A DNA stretch of 64,000 nucleotides from an uncultured Albidovulum sp. Lineage in GTDB: Bacteria > Pseudomonadota > Alphaproteobacteria > Rhodobacterales > Rhodobacteraceae. The DNA lies in NCBI GenBank assembly GCA_913064775.1, contig CAJYAD010000002.1, positions 124,001-188,000 of the forward strand, read 5' to 3'. A program made the position numbers and the translations under genes. Shown one piece after another: positions 51,611 through 60,427 of the stretch (positions are counted from its first letter, which is position 1; each line of letters begins with the position of its first letter). Below the pieces are notes generated by a model that searched no databases, had not been told where the DNA came from, and saw nothing but the letters and a program-made list of their open reading frames with translations.

Positions 51611-52297
51611 ATGAAGCGCAGCCAGATCAACCGGGTCATGGCCGAGGCGGCCAAGATGATCCGCAGCTTCGGTTTTGTCCTGCCGCCGTTTGCATGGTGG
51701 ACGCCGCAGGATTTCCGCGAACGCGCCGGGGCCGCCGAGGGGATCATCCGCGCGGGGCTGGGCTGGGACATCACCGATTACGGTCAGGGCCGGTTCGACG
51801 AATTGGGGTTGTTCCTGTTCACCTTGCGCAATGGCGATCTGGCCGATCTGCGCGCCGGGCAGGGGATGTGTTATGCCGAGAAACTGCTGATCTCGCGCCG
51901 CGACCAGATCTCGCCCATGCATCGCCACATCGTGAAGGCCGAGGACATCATCAACCGTGGCGGCGCGACGCTGGCGATTGAACTGTATGGGTCTGACGCG
52001 CAGGGCGGGTTCGATGCCGAGTCCGGGGGCCGGGTGCGCTGTGACGGGATCTGGCGCGATTTCGCCCCCGGAGAGGTGCTGGCGCTGGCGCCGGGCGAGA
52101 GCGTGACATTGATGCCGGGCGATTGGCACGCCTTCTGGGGCGAGGGCGGCGATGTGCTGATCGGCGAGGTCTCGACCGTGAATGACGACCTGACCGACAA
52201 TGTGTTCCGCGCGCCGATCGGCCGGTTTGCCGAGATCGAGGAAGACGCGGCGCCTGCGCATCTTCTGGTGAGCGATTACCGGCGCTGGCTGGGCTGA
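51611..52297 (+). CDS. D-lyxose ketol-isomerase
   Basis: A 228-residue cupin protein from ATG 51611. The metal ligands are visible in MHRHIVKAEDIINRGGATLAIELYG (two His and a Glu, shown here in part) and a later His in MPGDWHAFWGEG. The N-terminal FGFVLPPFAWWTPQDF and the C-terminal STVNDDLTDNVF match the D-lyxose isomerase family (DUF1498), which interconverts D-lyxose and D-xylulose and may act on D-mannose. It forms a tight pair with the C26 hydrolase. Confidence 0.85.
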   Translation: MKRSQINRVMAEAAKMIRSFGFVLPPFAWWTPQDFRERAGAAEGIIRAGLGWDITDYGQGRFDELGLFLFTLRNGDLADLRAGQGMCYAEKLLISRRDQISPMHRHIVKAEDIINRGGATLAIELYGSDAQGGFDAESGGRVRCDGIWRDFAPGEVLALAPGESVTLMPGDWHAFWGEGGDVLIGEVSTVNDDLTDNVFRAPIGRFAEIEEDAAPAHLLVSDYRRWLG

Positions 52298-52307
52298 AGC
52301 CTGGCTG

Positions 52308-52358
52308 GCGGGGGGGGGCCACCCCCGCACCCCCGGGAGTATTTTCGCCAAGATGAAG
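52308..52358 (-). repeat. intergenic repeat element, copy D
   Basis: A minus-oriented copy: a G-run, then GGCCACCCCCGCACCCCCGG, then GAGTATTTTCGCCAAGATGA. It fills the whole 63-base gap between the convergent lyxose isomerase and acetyltransferase genes, again at the 3' ends of both. Confidence 0.68.
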
Positions 52359-52360
52359 GG

Positions 52361-52834
52361 CTAGAGCGCCTTGCTCATGCGGAAATTCTCGATCAGGACG
52401 CCTTGGCGCTCGATCTGTTGCGGGGCGTCGACCTGCCAGCCGCGGCGGGCGAAGAAGGGGCGCGCGAAATGGCTGGCCTCGCTCGTGAGGTGGGAAAGGC
52501 CGAGCGCGCGGGCCTCGGCCTCGATCTTCTCATAGAGCTGGCCCGCTAGGCCCCTGCCCATGCGTTCGGGGGTGACATAGGCCAGATCGAGATAACCGTC
52601 GGCGCGCAGCGACAGGAAGCCTTCGACCGTACCCGCTTCCTCGGCCACCCAGGTGATCTGCAGGTCGAGCCGCGCGGCGAAGCGGGCGCGCTGTTCGGGC
52701 GAAGGGGCGTCATGGGGCGCCCAGGCGGTGCGTTGTTCCAGCGTGTAGCGGCTGGCCGCGCCCTCGCGCACCGCGCGGTGGAAAAGGTCACCGCAGGCGG
52801 TCCCGTCGGTCAGGCGGAAGCGTCGCAATTCCAT
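52361..52834 (-). CDS. GNAT-family N-acetyltransferase
   Basis: A 157-residue protein. The fold elements are MELRRFRLTDGTACGDLFHRAV, the central strand WVAEEAGTVEGFLSLR, the acetyl-CoA loop with PERMGRGLAGQLYEKIEAEA, and HLTSEASHFARPFFARRGW near the C-terminus. It is like PhnO/YafP-type acetyltransferases; the acceptor is unknown. It starts 13 bases after the kynU stop, so both probably share a transcript. Confidence 0.82.
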   Translation of the reverse strand: MELRRFRLTDGTACGDLFHRAVREGAASRYTLEQRTAWAPHDAPSPEQRARFAARLDLQITWVAEEAGTVEGFLSLRADGYLDLAYVTPERMGRGLAGQLYEKIEAEARALGLSHLTSEASHFARPFFARRGWQVDAPQQIERQGVLIENFRMSKAL

Positions 52835-52847
52835 CAGGTCGCCTCCC

Positions 52848-54044
52848 TCAGGTCACGCGGGCGCGGGTCTTGTGTTCGGGGCGGTCCCAGTGGGCGCCGT
52901 CCATGATCTCTGCCAGGATCTTCACGGCGCCGGTGACCTCTTCCATCCCGATATAGAGCGGAGTGAAGCCGAAGCGCAGGATGTCGGGGGCGCGGAAATC
53001 GCCGATCACGCCACGGGCGATTAGCGCCTGCATGATGGCGTAGCCCTCTGCGTGGCGGAAGCTGACCTGGCTGCCGCGCTGGGCGGGGTCGCGCGGTGAG
53101 GCGAGGGTGAGGCTGGGGCAGGTGGCCTCGACCCCCGCGATGAAGGCTTCGGACAGCTCGATCGAGCGCGCGTGGACCTCGCCCATGTCGGCATGGTCCC
53201 AGACGTCGAGCGCGGCCTCGAGTGCGGCGAGTTGCAGGATCGGCGGGGTGCCGACGCGCATCCGCTCGATCCCGGGGGCGGGGCGGTAATCAAGGTCGAA
53301 GGCGAACGGCGCCTCATGCCCGAGCCAGCCCGAGAGCGCCGGGCGCGCGGTTTCGGCGTGCTCTGGCGCGACATAGATGAAGGCCGGGCCGCCGGGGCCG
53401 GAGTTGAGGTATTTGTAGGTGCAGCCGACCGCGAAATCGGCGCCGCCTGCGGTCACGTCCACCGGCACCGCGCCGGCGGAATGGGCCAGATCCCAGACCG
53501 CCAACGCGCCGGCGCCGTGCGCGCGGCGGGTCAGGGCGGGCATGTCGTGGCGCCGCCCGGTGCGGTAATCGACTTCGGTCAGCAGGGTCACGGCGACCTC
53601 TTCGGTGATCGCTTCGGCGACCGCTTCGGGGGCGACGGTGCGCAGTTCATACTCCGTGCCCAGGGTGCGGGCGAGGCCCTCGGCGATGTAGAGGTCCGAG
53701 GGGAAGTTGCCGGTGTCGGACAGGATCACCCGGCGCCCGGGGCGCAGCGCCAGTGCCGAGGCCAGCGCCTGATAGACCTTGATCGACAGCGTGTCGCCCA
53801 TCACCACCGTGCCTGCCGGTGCGCCGATCAGGCGACCGACGCGGTCGCCGACGCGCGACGGCAATGCCATCCAGCCGGCGCGGTTCCAGCCGGTGATCAG
53901 CATCTCGCCCCATTCCTCGGTCACCGTGCGCGCCAGCCGCGCGGCGGCAGCACGCGGCAATGGGCCCAGCGAGTTGCCGTCGAGGTAGATCACCCCCTCG
54001 GGCAGGTGGAACATGGCGCGGGTGGCGGTGAAATCCGTGGTCAT
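52848..54044 (-). CDS. kynU: kynureninase
   Basis: A 398-residue PLP enzyme. The start FHLPEGVIYLDGNSLGPLPR, the region WDLAHSAGAVPVDV and the PLP-lysine segment GCTYKYLNSGPGG are characteristic of kynureninase. ILRFGFTPLYIGMEEV lies near the end. It cleaves kynurenine to anthranilate and alanine in tryptophan breakdown. No kynA or kynB is in the window. The following acetyltransferase is its only likely operon partner. Confidence 0.93.
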   Translation of the reverse strand: MTTDFTATRAMFHLPEGVIYLDGNSLGPLPRAAAARLARTVTEEWGEMLITGWNRAGWMALPSRVGDRVGRLIGAPAGTVVMGDTLSIKVYQALASALALRPGRRVILSDTGNFPSDLYIAEGLARTLGTEYELRTVAPEAVAEAITEEVAVTLLTEVDYRTGRRHDMPALTRRAHGAGALAVWDLAHSAGAVPVDVTAGGADFAVGCTYKYLNSGPGGPAFIYVAPEHAETARPALSGWLGHEAPFAFDLDYRPAPGIERMRVGTPPILQLAALEAALDVWDHADMGEVHARSIELSEAFIAGVEATCPSLTLASPRDPAQRGSQVSFRHAEGYAIMQALIARGVIGDFRAPDILRFGFTPLYIGMEEVTGAVKILAEIMDGAHWDRPEHKTRARVT

Positions 54045-54536
54045 CTGGGGGCCCTTCCTCTGCCCCCTCTGTGACCGAGGGGGTGGATCGTTTCAAGTTC
54101 AAGATTGATGGTCGCGCTGAACCCGGTTGCGTGACAGGCGGCGTTTGCGGTCTTGGAACCCGGGGGCGCACCCCGCCGCGGCGCCTGTGACACGGCGTTC
54201 CCCCGGTTTCGGAAAGCGCGAAGACGCGACCCTGCGACCGGGGGCAATTTGCCCCCCGGCGGGCCGGGGAAGAGGGGCTTTGGCCCGCGCGCGCCTGGCC
54301 TTCGGGCGGCGGCGCGCGGAAAAGCGCCCCTGCTCGGCGGAAAACCGACAAGGTTTTGGAAAACCGGCGATTTTCCGCCTGATTTCTTCACCAAGAATGT
54401 GCGGAAATTCACTCAGTGGTGATGACCCCCTTGGAACCGGACCGCTTCACCCCACGTTTCCGAGCAACGTTGCAGAAATCTGCAGCGCCTGTGCCGTCCG
54501 GGCAGTGGCGGTCGGAAAAAGCGTATGGAGACAGAG
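54045..54536. other. 492-base region upstream of kynU and the beta-barrel gene
   Basis: No credible gene is visible. A perfect nine-base inverted repeat, GGCGGAAAA (54336-54344) with TTTTCCGCC (54371-54379), encloses a smaller GGTTTT/AAAACC stem (54352-54357 and 54360-54365). It would lie in the leader or promoter area of the outer-membrane protein at 54537. Confidence 0.5.
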
Positions 54537-55133
54537 ATGAAAAAGTTCGTGGCACTCAGCGCAGTCAGCCTTCTCGTGGCAGCACCGGCATTCGCCGGTG
54601 GCATGGCGGAGCCCATCGAGAAACCCGCACCGGTCGTGGTGTCGGCCCCTGCTCCGGCGATGCCGGACTGGACCGGCTTCTATGGCGGTGTTAACCTTGG
54701 CTATGGCCACACCACGGCTTCGGGCGGTGGTGTCAGCGGCCACAGCGGCGCGCTCTATGGCGCCCAGGTCGGCTATCTGCAGGATTTCGGCAACTGGGTC
54801 GCCGGTGGTGAGTTGGGCTATGATGGCACCAACATGGATCTTTCGGGTGGCGGCAAGGTCAACCACCTGGCCCGGCTTGAGCTGAAGGCAGGTCCGAAGT
54901 TCGGCCGCGTCTTCACCTACCTCGCCCTGGGCGCGGGTCAGACCAAAGCCGACATCGGCGGCACCTCGTACACCAAGACCGGCTATTTCGGCGGCCTTGG
55001 CATGGACTACAAGCTGAACCACAGCTGGAGCGTCGGCGGCCAGGTGCTGTCGTACCGCTTCAACGACGTGGGCGGCACTGGCACCACGCTGAAGCCGACC
55101 ACTGCGACGATCAACGTGTCCTACCACTTCTGA
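54537..55133 (+). CDS. outer-membrane beta-barrel protein
   Basis: A 198-residue protein from ATG 54537, with GGAG upstream. A signal peptide is cut near APAFA (about residue 20). The mature part starts with a Pro-rich stretch and WTGFYGGVNLGYGH, alternates polar and hydrophobic residues as strands (NWVAGGELGYDG, YLALGAGQTKAD, YFGGLGMDYKL), and ends in the C-terminal Phe (NVSYHF) recognised by the BAM complex. It is an eight-strand OmpA/Omp25-like barrel of unknown specific function. A strong terminator follows. Confidence 0.85.
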   Translation: MKKFVALSAVSLLVAAPAFAGGMAEPIEKPAPVVVSAPAPAMPDWTGFYGGVNLGYGHTTASGGGVSGHSGALYGAQVGYLQDFGNWVAGGELGYDGTNMDLSGGGKVNHLARLELKAGPKFGRVFTYLALGAGQTKADIGGTSYTKTGYFGGLGMDYKLNHSWSVGGQVLSYRFNDVGGTGTTLKPTTATINVSYHF

Positions 55134-55156
55134 TCGCGCCTCTGATCGAGACGCGG

Positions 55157-55186
55157 AAGGCGGGCCCCCCGGGGTCCGCCTTTTCG
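55157..55186 (+). terminator. rho-independent terminator of the beta-barrel gene
   Basis: AAGGCGG (55157-55163) pairs with CCGCCTT (55176-55182), with further GC pairing inside, and is followed by TTCGTTTT. It lies 24 bases past the stop. Confidence 0.85.
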
Positions 55187-55297
55187 TTTTCGGCCGGCCC
55201 GCGCGGCAGGTGGCTTGCCCGGCGCGCGCCGAGCGGGCAGGATCGTGCCCGGTTGGGCTGCGGTCAGGGTTGTGGCCGGGTCGTAGGTCGGATCGGC

Positions 55298-55918
55298 ATG
55301 TCGGAACTGCTTCTTTATGGCCACCCGGAGTCGGGCCATGCCTGCAAGGTGGCGCTGGCACTGGCGATTGCCGGGCTGACGCACCGCGCCGAGCGGGTCG
55401 ACATCTGGGCTGCGCCCGAGACCCGGCCCAGGGCCTTTCTGGCGGCCAATCCGGCGGCCGAGGTGCCGGTGCTGATGATCGACGGCAGCCCGCATGTGCA
55501 ATCCGGCGCGATCCTCATGGAGATCGCCACCCGCTGGCGCTGCCTCGGCGGAGAGAGCGCGGCGGGCCTGCGGCGGGGCCGCGAGCTGCTGCTGTGGGAG
55601 GCGAACCGGATCGGCATGTGCCTGCCGCAGCTGGTCGAGGCGCGCCGCCCCGTGGTCCAGCCCTTCGCGCCCGAGGTCGTTGCCTGGCTGGAGGGCCGCT
55701 ATGCGGTGGACCGGGCGCGGTTCGATCTGCTTCTGGGCGAGGCGCCCTTCCTGCACGGCGAGGCGCCCGGGATCGGCGATTGCGCGGTCTGGGGCTATGT
55801 CCAGTGGACCGACCGCGCCGGCGTCGCGCCCAGCCCGGCGATGGCCGCCTGGCAGGCGCGGATGCGCGAGCTGCCCGCGCAGCGCCGCCCGGAAGAGGTG
55901 TTTCCCGCCGGCGCCTGA
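55298..55918 (+). CDS. glutathione S-transferase family protein
   Basis: A 206-residue protein from ATG 55298. The thioredoxin-like N-terminal domain has LLLYGHPESGHACKVALAL, AANPAAEVPVL and the residue pair before QSGAIL that contacts glutathione. A helical domain (about 90-206) contains GIGDCAVWGYVQW, the usual GST helix-six motif with Asp. Its substrate is unknown. It converges on the decarboxylase with only seven bases between the stops. Confidence 0.82.
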   Translation: MSELLLYGHPESGHACKVALALAIAGLTHRAERVDIWAAPETRPRAFLAANPAAEVPVLMIDGSPHVQSGAILMEIATRWRCLGGESAAGLRRGRELLLWEANRIGMCLPQLVEARRPVVQPFAPEVVAWLEGRYAVDRARFDLLLGEAPFLHGEAPGIGDCAVWGYVQWTDRAGVAPSPAMAAWQARMRELPAQRRPEEVFPAGA

Positions 55919-55925
55919 CGGCGGC

Positions 55926-57311
55926 TCAGCCCAGCATCTCGCGCAGCACCTCGGCCACGCACATCACGTCGTCGCGGGTGCAGTCGAACTGGCCCACCTG
56001 CACGCGGATCACGAAGCGCCCGCCATGCCGGGTCTGGGTCAGATAGACGCGGCCGTCGGCGTTGATCCGGGTTAGAAGCGCCTCGGTCGCGGCGCAGCCC
56101 TCGTGCAGCGCGAAGCTGAACAGCGACAGCGACGGCTCGGTGACGATCTCGACCCCCGCCATCGCGCGGATCTGCTCGCACAGCTCGACCGCCCAGACGA
56201 CATGGTTGCGGATCCGGGTGCGCAGGCCTTCCAGCCCGTAGGCGCGCAGCAGGAACCACAGCTTCAGTGCCCGGAAGCGGCGGCCCAGCGGCACCGTCCA
56301 CTCGTTGAAATTCACCACCTCGTCATGTTCGAGGGTCTGCAGATATTCGGGCCGCAGGCTGAGGGTGCGTACCTGCGGCGTCGGGTCGGCCAGGAATTGC
56401 ACCGCGCAGTCGAATTGCGCGCCCAGCCATTTATGCGGATTGAAGACCAGACTGTCGGCACCGTCGATCCCGTCCCAGAGCGGGCGGAATTCGGGGCAGA
56501 TCATCGCCGATCCCGCCCAGGCGGCATCGACATGGCTATACAGCCCCTCGGCGCGGGCGACCTGCAGGCAATCGCCGATCCGGTCGAACGCCCCGACCGA
56601 GGTGCCCCCCGCCACCAGCACGACCCCGGCGGGCAGATGGCCCGCGGCGCGGTCGGCGGCGATCGCCCCGACCAGCGCGCCGGGTTTCATCGCGCCGCGC
56701 GCATCGGTGGCGACACGGACCAGGTTGTCCTGCCCGATCCCGGCGATCCGCGCGGCCTTGTCGACCGAGGAATGCGCCTCGGTCCCGACATAGAGGCGCA
56801 GGCGGGGCTGACCCGACAGGCCCTTTTGCAGGCCCTCCCAGCCCAGCGCGCGCTCACGCATGGTCAGCACCGCCGACAGGGTCGCGGTGGTGGCGCTGTC
56901 GTGGATCGTGCCGGTGAAGTGATCGCCCAGCCCCAGCGCGCCGCGCAGCCAGACCATCATCACCTGCTCGATCTCGGTCGCGGCGGGCGAGGTCTGCCAC
57001 AGCATGCCCTGCGCCGCGATCGCATTGGCCAGCTGCTCGGCCAGCATCGAGGCGGGGGCGGCATTGGCCGGGAAATAGGCGAAGAAGCGCGGATGCTGCC
57101 AATGGGTCAGGCCGGGCGGCACGATGCGCTCGAAATCGGCGAAGATCGCCTCCATCGGCTCGGCCGCCTCGGGGGCGCGGCCCGGCAGCTGCGCCGCGAT
57201 CTCGCCCGGCGCGGTGGTGGCGCGGACCGGCTGGTCGCGCAGGCCCTCGTGATACCCATGGGCCCAATCCGCCGCCCGCTTGGACCAATCGCGCAAATCA
57301 TCGTGGTTCAT
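55926..57311 (-). CDS. group II PLP-dependent amino-acid decarboxylase
   Basis: A 461-residue protein starting at ATG 57311, with GGGAGAG upstream. Family landmarks: THWQHPRFFAYFPAN, the HDSATTATLSA segment, VGTEAHSSVDKAARIAG, HVDAAWAGSAMICPE and the PLP-lysine in VFNPHKWLG. It resembles aromatic-L-amino-acid decarboxylases (DOPA/tryptophan/tyrosine). The substrate cannot be fixed from sequence alone. No transporter or oxidase gene is adjacent. Confidence 0.88.
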   Translation of the reverse strand: MNHDDLRDWSKRAADWAHGYHEGLRDQPVRATTAPGEIAAQLPGRAPEAAEPMEAIFADFERIVPPGLTHWQHPRFFAYFPANAAPASMLAEQLANAIAAQGMLWQTSPAATEIEQVMMVWLRGALGLGDHFTGTIHDSATTATLSAVLTMRERALGWEGLQKGLSGQPRLRLYVGTEAHSSVDKAARIAGIGQDNLVRVATDARGAMKPGALVGAIAADRAAGHLPAGVVLVAGGTSVGAFDRIGDCLQVARAEGLYSHVDAAWAGSAMICPEFRPLWDGIDGADSLVFNPHKWLGAQFDCAVQFLADPTPQVRTLSLRPEYLQTLEHDEVVNFNEWTVPLGRRFRALKLWFLLRAYGLEGLRTRIRNHVVWAVELCEQIRAMAGVEIVTEPSLSLFSFALHEGCAATEALLTRINADGRVYLTQTRHGGRFVIRVQVGQFDCTRDDVMCVAEVLREMLG

Positions 57312-57515
57312 GATCTCTCTCCCTCGCGAAGGGCACATTGCTTGCCCCTTGCGCCGGGGGCAAGGGGGTGCGGATCGCTTCTGCGATGGCGGCATCCGAG
57401 TGTCTGCACCGGTCCCGCGTGGTGCAGATCGTCCTGATCTTGGGTGTCGCGGCCGGCCGGAATGGACAGCTTGCGTGGCGGGGTGCGGGGAAGCGGACGG
57501 TGCCGCGCCGTGGCC

Positions 57516-57540
57516 GCATTATGAACGCCGATTATAATGC
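57516..57540. promoter_or_regulatory. operator-like dyad overlapping a TATAAT upstream of the CoA-transferase
   Basis: GCATTAT (57516-57522) and ATAATGC (57534-57540) are perfect inverted arms 11 bases apart; the right arm overlaps TATAAT (57533-57538). No clear -35 lies at the ideal distance, as expected if activation is needed. It is 247 bases upstream of the CoA-transferase start and 93 bases upstream of the small open frame. Confidence 0.45.
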
Positions 57541-57632
57541 TTCATTCCGGTTTTATTGGGCAGATCGGCCCTTCCTCGGCTAAGCCGGTCTGATACGACA
57601 GCAGAACGGCCGAACGGCGAAGGGAGAGGGGG

Positions 57633-57806
57633 ATGCACGACGAGGCGAAGAGCTCGCGCAACCGCGCGCCCGGCGACCCGCGCCGCGGCACGGCCACGGC
57701 TGGCGGGCGGCAACCCTTTGCCGCTGTCGGGGATCGCCCGCGCCCGCGCCCTTCAAGACAATGTCCAAGCCCCCGGGAGACGCCCAATGTCCAGCCCAAC
57801 GCGTGA
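57633..57806 (+). CDS. possible 57-residue leader protein overlapping the CoA-transferase start
   Basis: An ATG at 57633 preceded by an unusually good ribosome site (AGGGAGAGGGGG) opens a 57-codon frame, basic and Arg/Pro-rich (MHDEAKSSRNRAPGDPRRG, ending NVQPNA). It ends at TGA 57804-57806, 17 bases inside the CoA-transferase gene, in a different frame. No family is recognised. It could be a coupling leader for the downstream gene, or chance. Confidence 0.3.
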   Translation: MHDEAKSSRNRAPGDPRRGTATAGGRQPFAAVGDRPRPRPSRQCPSPRETPNVQPNA

Positions 57807-60300
57807 CAAGCTGCCGCTGCACAATGTGAAGGTGCTCGATTTCGGCCAGTATATCGCCGGCCCCGCCGTGGCGATGATGCTGGGCGATCTGGGCGCAACG
57901 GTGGTGCATGTGGACCCGCCCGGCGGGCCGATGTGGAAAAGCCCCGCGAATGCCACGCTGAACCGCAACAAGCTGATCATCTCGCTGGATCTGAAATCCG
58001 CCGAAGGGCTGGAACGCGCGAAGGAACTGATCGCCGAAGCCGACATCGTGATCGAGAACTTCCGCCCCGGAAAGATGGCAAAGCTGGGCCTCGACCCGGC
58101 CGGGCTGCGAAAGCAGTTCCCCGAACTGATCACCGTCTCGATCCCCGGCTTCGCCTCGGCGGACGCGGACCGCCGCGATCTGCGCGCCTATGAAAGCATC
58201 ATAGCGGCCTCGTCGGGCGTGTTCACCGACATGGGGCTGAACCGGGTGCTGATGGGGGTGAACCCGTCGTTCTCGCCACTGCCGCTGGCCTCGGCTTACG
58301 GCGCGACCATCGCGGCCTCGTCCGCCGTGCTGGCGCTGCAGGCGCGCGAACGCAACGGGCTGGGCGACCAGATAGAGGTGCCGCTTGCCTCGGCGGTGAT
58401 GGAGGGGCTGTGCTACAATTCGATCCGCATCGAAACCCTGCCAGACCGCTACATCACCCAGCGCGAGCGCGAGATCACGAGGCGGCGCACCGAAGGCCTG
58501 CCGATGAACGTCAGCTACGACGAATTGCAAGAGCTGCTGGACCCGTTCTACCGCAGCTATCTGTGCAAGGACGGGCGGATGTTCTACGTCGTCTGCCCCA
58601 GCCACAAGAACCACGCCCGGCGCTGCCTGCAGACGCTGGGGATCTATGACGCGCTGGTCGCCGAGGGGCTGAGCGAGGAGGAAGACACCTACAAGCCGGT
58701 CTCGGAATGGTCCTCGGACGTGTCGCTGGGGGTCTATCCCTTGCCGAAGCTCTGGGCCGACAAGATCGCGGCGCGAATGAAGGAGGTCTTCCTGACCCGC
58801 ACCGCGAAGGAATGGGAGCGCATCTTCGGACGCAACAAGTTCCCCGGCGCGCCGCAGCGCTGGCTGCAGGAATGGATCAACGACGACCACGCCGAAACCT
58901 CGGGCCTGATGATCGACGTCGAGGATCCCGAATTCGGCACCATGATCCAGCCCGGCCCCGTCGCCTGGCTGGAGGAGAGCGGCGAGGCGGCCCTGAATCC
59001 CGCGCCGCGCCGCTGGGTGGATTTCTCGACCGCGCTGCGGGCCTTCAAGCGCATCCGCACCAAGCTGCCGCGCGTCACCGATCCGGGCGACCGGTCGGGC
59101 TGGCTGGAAGGGGTGCGGATCCTCGATCTGTGCAACGTCATCGCGGGCCCGCATTCGGTCAGCTTCCTGACCCGTTTCGGCGCCGAGGTGATCAAGCTCG
59201 ACCCCGCGACGCCGAAATACGACGCTTGGAACACGGTGATCTTCGGCATGTCGCATATGCGCGGCAAACGCTCGGCGCTGATTGAGCTGACCACGCCGGA
59301 AGGCCGCGAAGCCTTTGATGAACTGGTCCGTTCGGTCGATGTGATCGTCTGGAACGCGCCCGACAACCAGATCCGCCGCATGGGGCTGGATGCGGAAAGC
59401 CTTACGCGGGTGAACCCCGAGGCGATCTTTTGCAAGCTTGACTGCTTTTCCGGCGTGCGGCGCGGCCCGCGCACCGATTACGTCGGCTATGACGATCTGG
59501 TGCAGGCCACCACCGGCATCATGCTGCGCTTTGGCGGCGCGATGAGCGAGCCCGAGGAACACGCCCATGTCGGCACCATCGACGTGATGTGCGGCTTTGC
59601 TGGCACCATCGCCATCGGCGCAGCACTTTACCAGCAGCTGAAGATCGGCGTGACCGGCCGGCCCCGAACCTCGCTGTCGGCCAATTCGGGCCTGCTGCAG
59701 GTGCCGTTCTGTTACGATTACACCGGCCGCGGCCTCTTCGATGAGCCTTCGGGCCGCTATGTCAACGGCTACGACGCGCTGACCCGGTTCTACTACACCG
59801 CCTCGGGTGAATGGCTGCTGCTCTCCGCCTATGAGGCCGACGTGGTCACCCTGTCCGGCATCCCCGAATTCGACGGCTTCGGCGCGGTGCCGCTGGAAGA
59901 GCGCGAGGCATTCCTGTCCGAGATCTTCGCCAACGACACCGCCGAACATTGGATCGCCACCCTGCGCGGCCACGACATCGCCGCCGCGGTCTGCGAAAAC
60001 ATCGACGCCTTGCGCGCCAGATACACGCATGACCCCGACGGCACGCCGGGGATCGATCGGGGCAGCTATGCCTTCACGGTCTTCCCCGATCACCCCTCGG
60101 GCCATGTGGTGACCCAGCTCGATGCCTTCGGTGTCCGCCCGGCGCGCGCCCGCGTGACCCTGCCCGACCCGGCCGAGAAATACGGCGCCTCGACCCGGCA
60201 GGTGCTGCGCGATCTGGGCTATGACGACGCCCGGATCGACCGGATGATCGCCGCAGGCGCCGCCAGCAAAAGCTGGTCGAAGGAATATCTGCCCAGTTGA
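57787..60300 (+). CDS. double-domain CaiB/BaiF (family III) CoA-transferase
   Basis: An 837-residue protein from ATG 57787 (GGGAG eight bases upstream), about twice the usual length. Two complete family III units are fused. Unit one (1-420) starts VKVLDFGQYIAGPAVAMML; unit two (430-837) starts VRILDLCNVIAGPHSVSFL. The catalytic Asp of this family is in the second unit (GYDDLVQATTG); the corresponding place in unit one is AYESIIAASSG with Glu, so unit one may be structural. It moves CoA between carboxylic acids. The substrate is unknown. A PLP decarboxylase lies divergently upstream and an aminotransferase converges from the right. Confidence 0.85.
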   Translation: MSSPTRDKLPLHNVKVLDFGQYIAGPAVAMMLGDLGATVVHVDPPGGPMWKSPANATLNRNKLIISLDLKSAEGLERAKELIAEADIVIENFRPGKMAKLGLDPAGLRKQFPELITVSIPGFASADADRRDLRAYESIIAASSGVFTDMGLNRVLMGVNPSFSPLPLASAYGATIAASSAVLALQARERNGLGDQIEVPLASAVMEGLCYNSIRIETLPDRYITQREREITRRRTEGLPMNVSYDELQELLDPFYRSYLCKDGRMFYVVCPSHKNHARRCLQTLGIYDALVAEGLSEEEDTYKPVSEWSSDVSLGVYPLPKLWADKIAARMKEVFLTRTAKEWERIFGRNKFPGAPQRWLQEWINDDHAETSGLMIDVEDPEFGTMIQPGPVAWLEESGEAALNPAPRRWVDFSTALRAFKRIRTKLPRVTDPGDRSGWLEGVRILDLCNVIAGPHSVSFLTRFGAEVIKLDPATPKYDAWNTVIFGMSHMRGKRSALIELTTPEGREAFDELVRSVDVIVWNAPDNQIRRMGLDAESLTRVNPEAIFCKLDCFSGVRRGPRTDYVGYDDLVQATTGIMLRFGGAMSEPEEHAHVGTIDVMCGFAGTIAIGAALYQQLKIGVTGRPRTSLSANSGLLQVPFCYDYTGRGLFDEPSGRYVNGYDALTRFYYTASGEWLLLSAYEADVVTLSGIPEFDGFGAVPLEEREAFLSEIFANDTAEHWIATLRGHDIAAAVCENIDALRARYTHDPDGTPGIDRGSYAFTVFPDHPSGHVVTQLDAFGVRPARARVTLPDPAEKYGASTRQVLRDLGYDDARIDRMIAAGAASKSWSKEYLPS

Positions 60301-60342
60301 CGGGCGGAAAGCGCCTTGGCGTCACCGAACGCCTGCCCCCGA

Positions 60343-60384
60343 CTTTCGACTTTCTCTTTGGCGAAAATATCCTCCGGGGGTGAG
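60343..60384 (+). repeat. intergenic repeat element, copy E
   Basis: A plus-oriented copy with CTTTCTCTTTGGCGAAAATA, then TCCTCCGGGGGTGAGG; the GC hairpin part is reduced. It lies between the convergent CoA-transferase and aminotransferase genes. Confidence 0.62.
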
Positions 60385-60427
60385 GCGCGGTATGCGCCGA
60401 AGGGGCGGACGGCCCCCTCGCGGCGCT

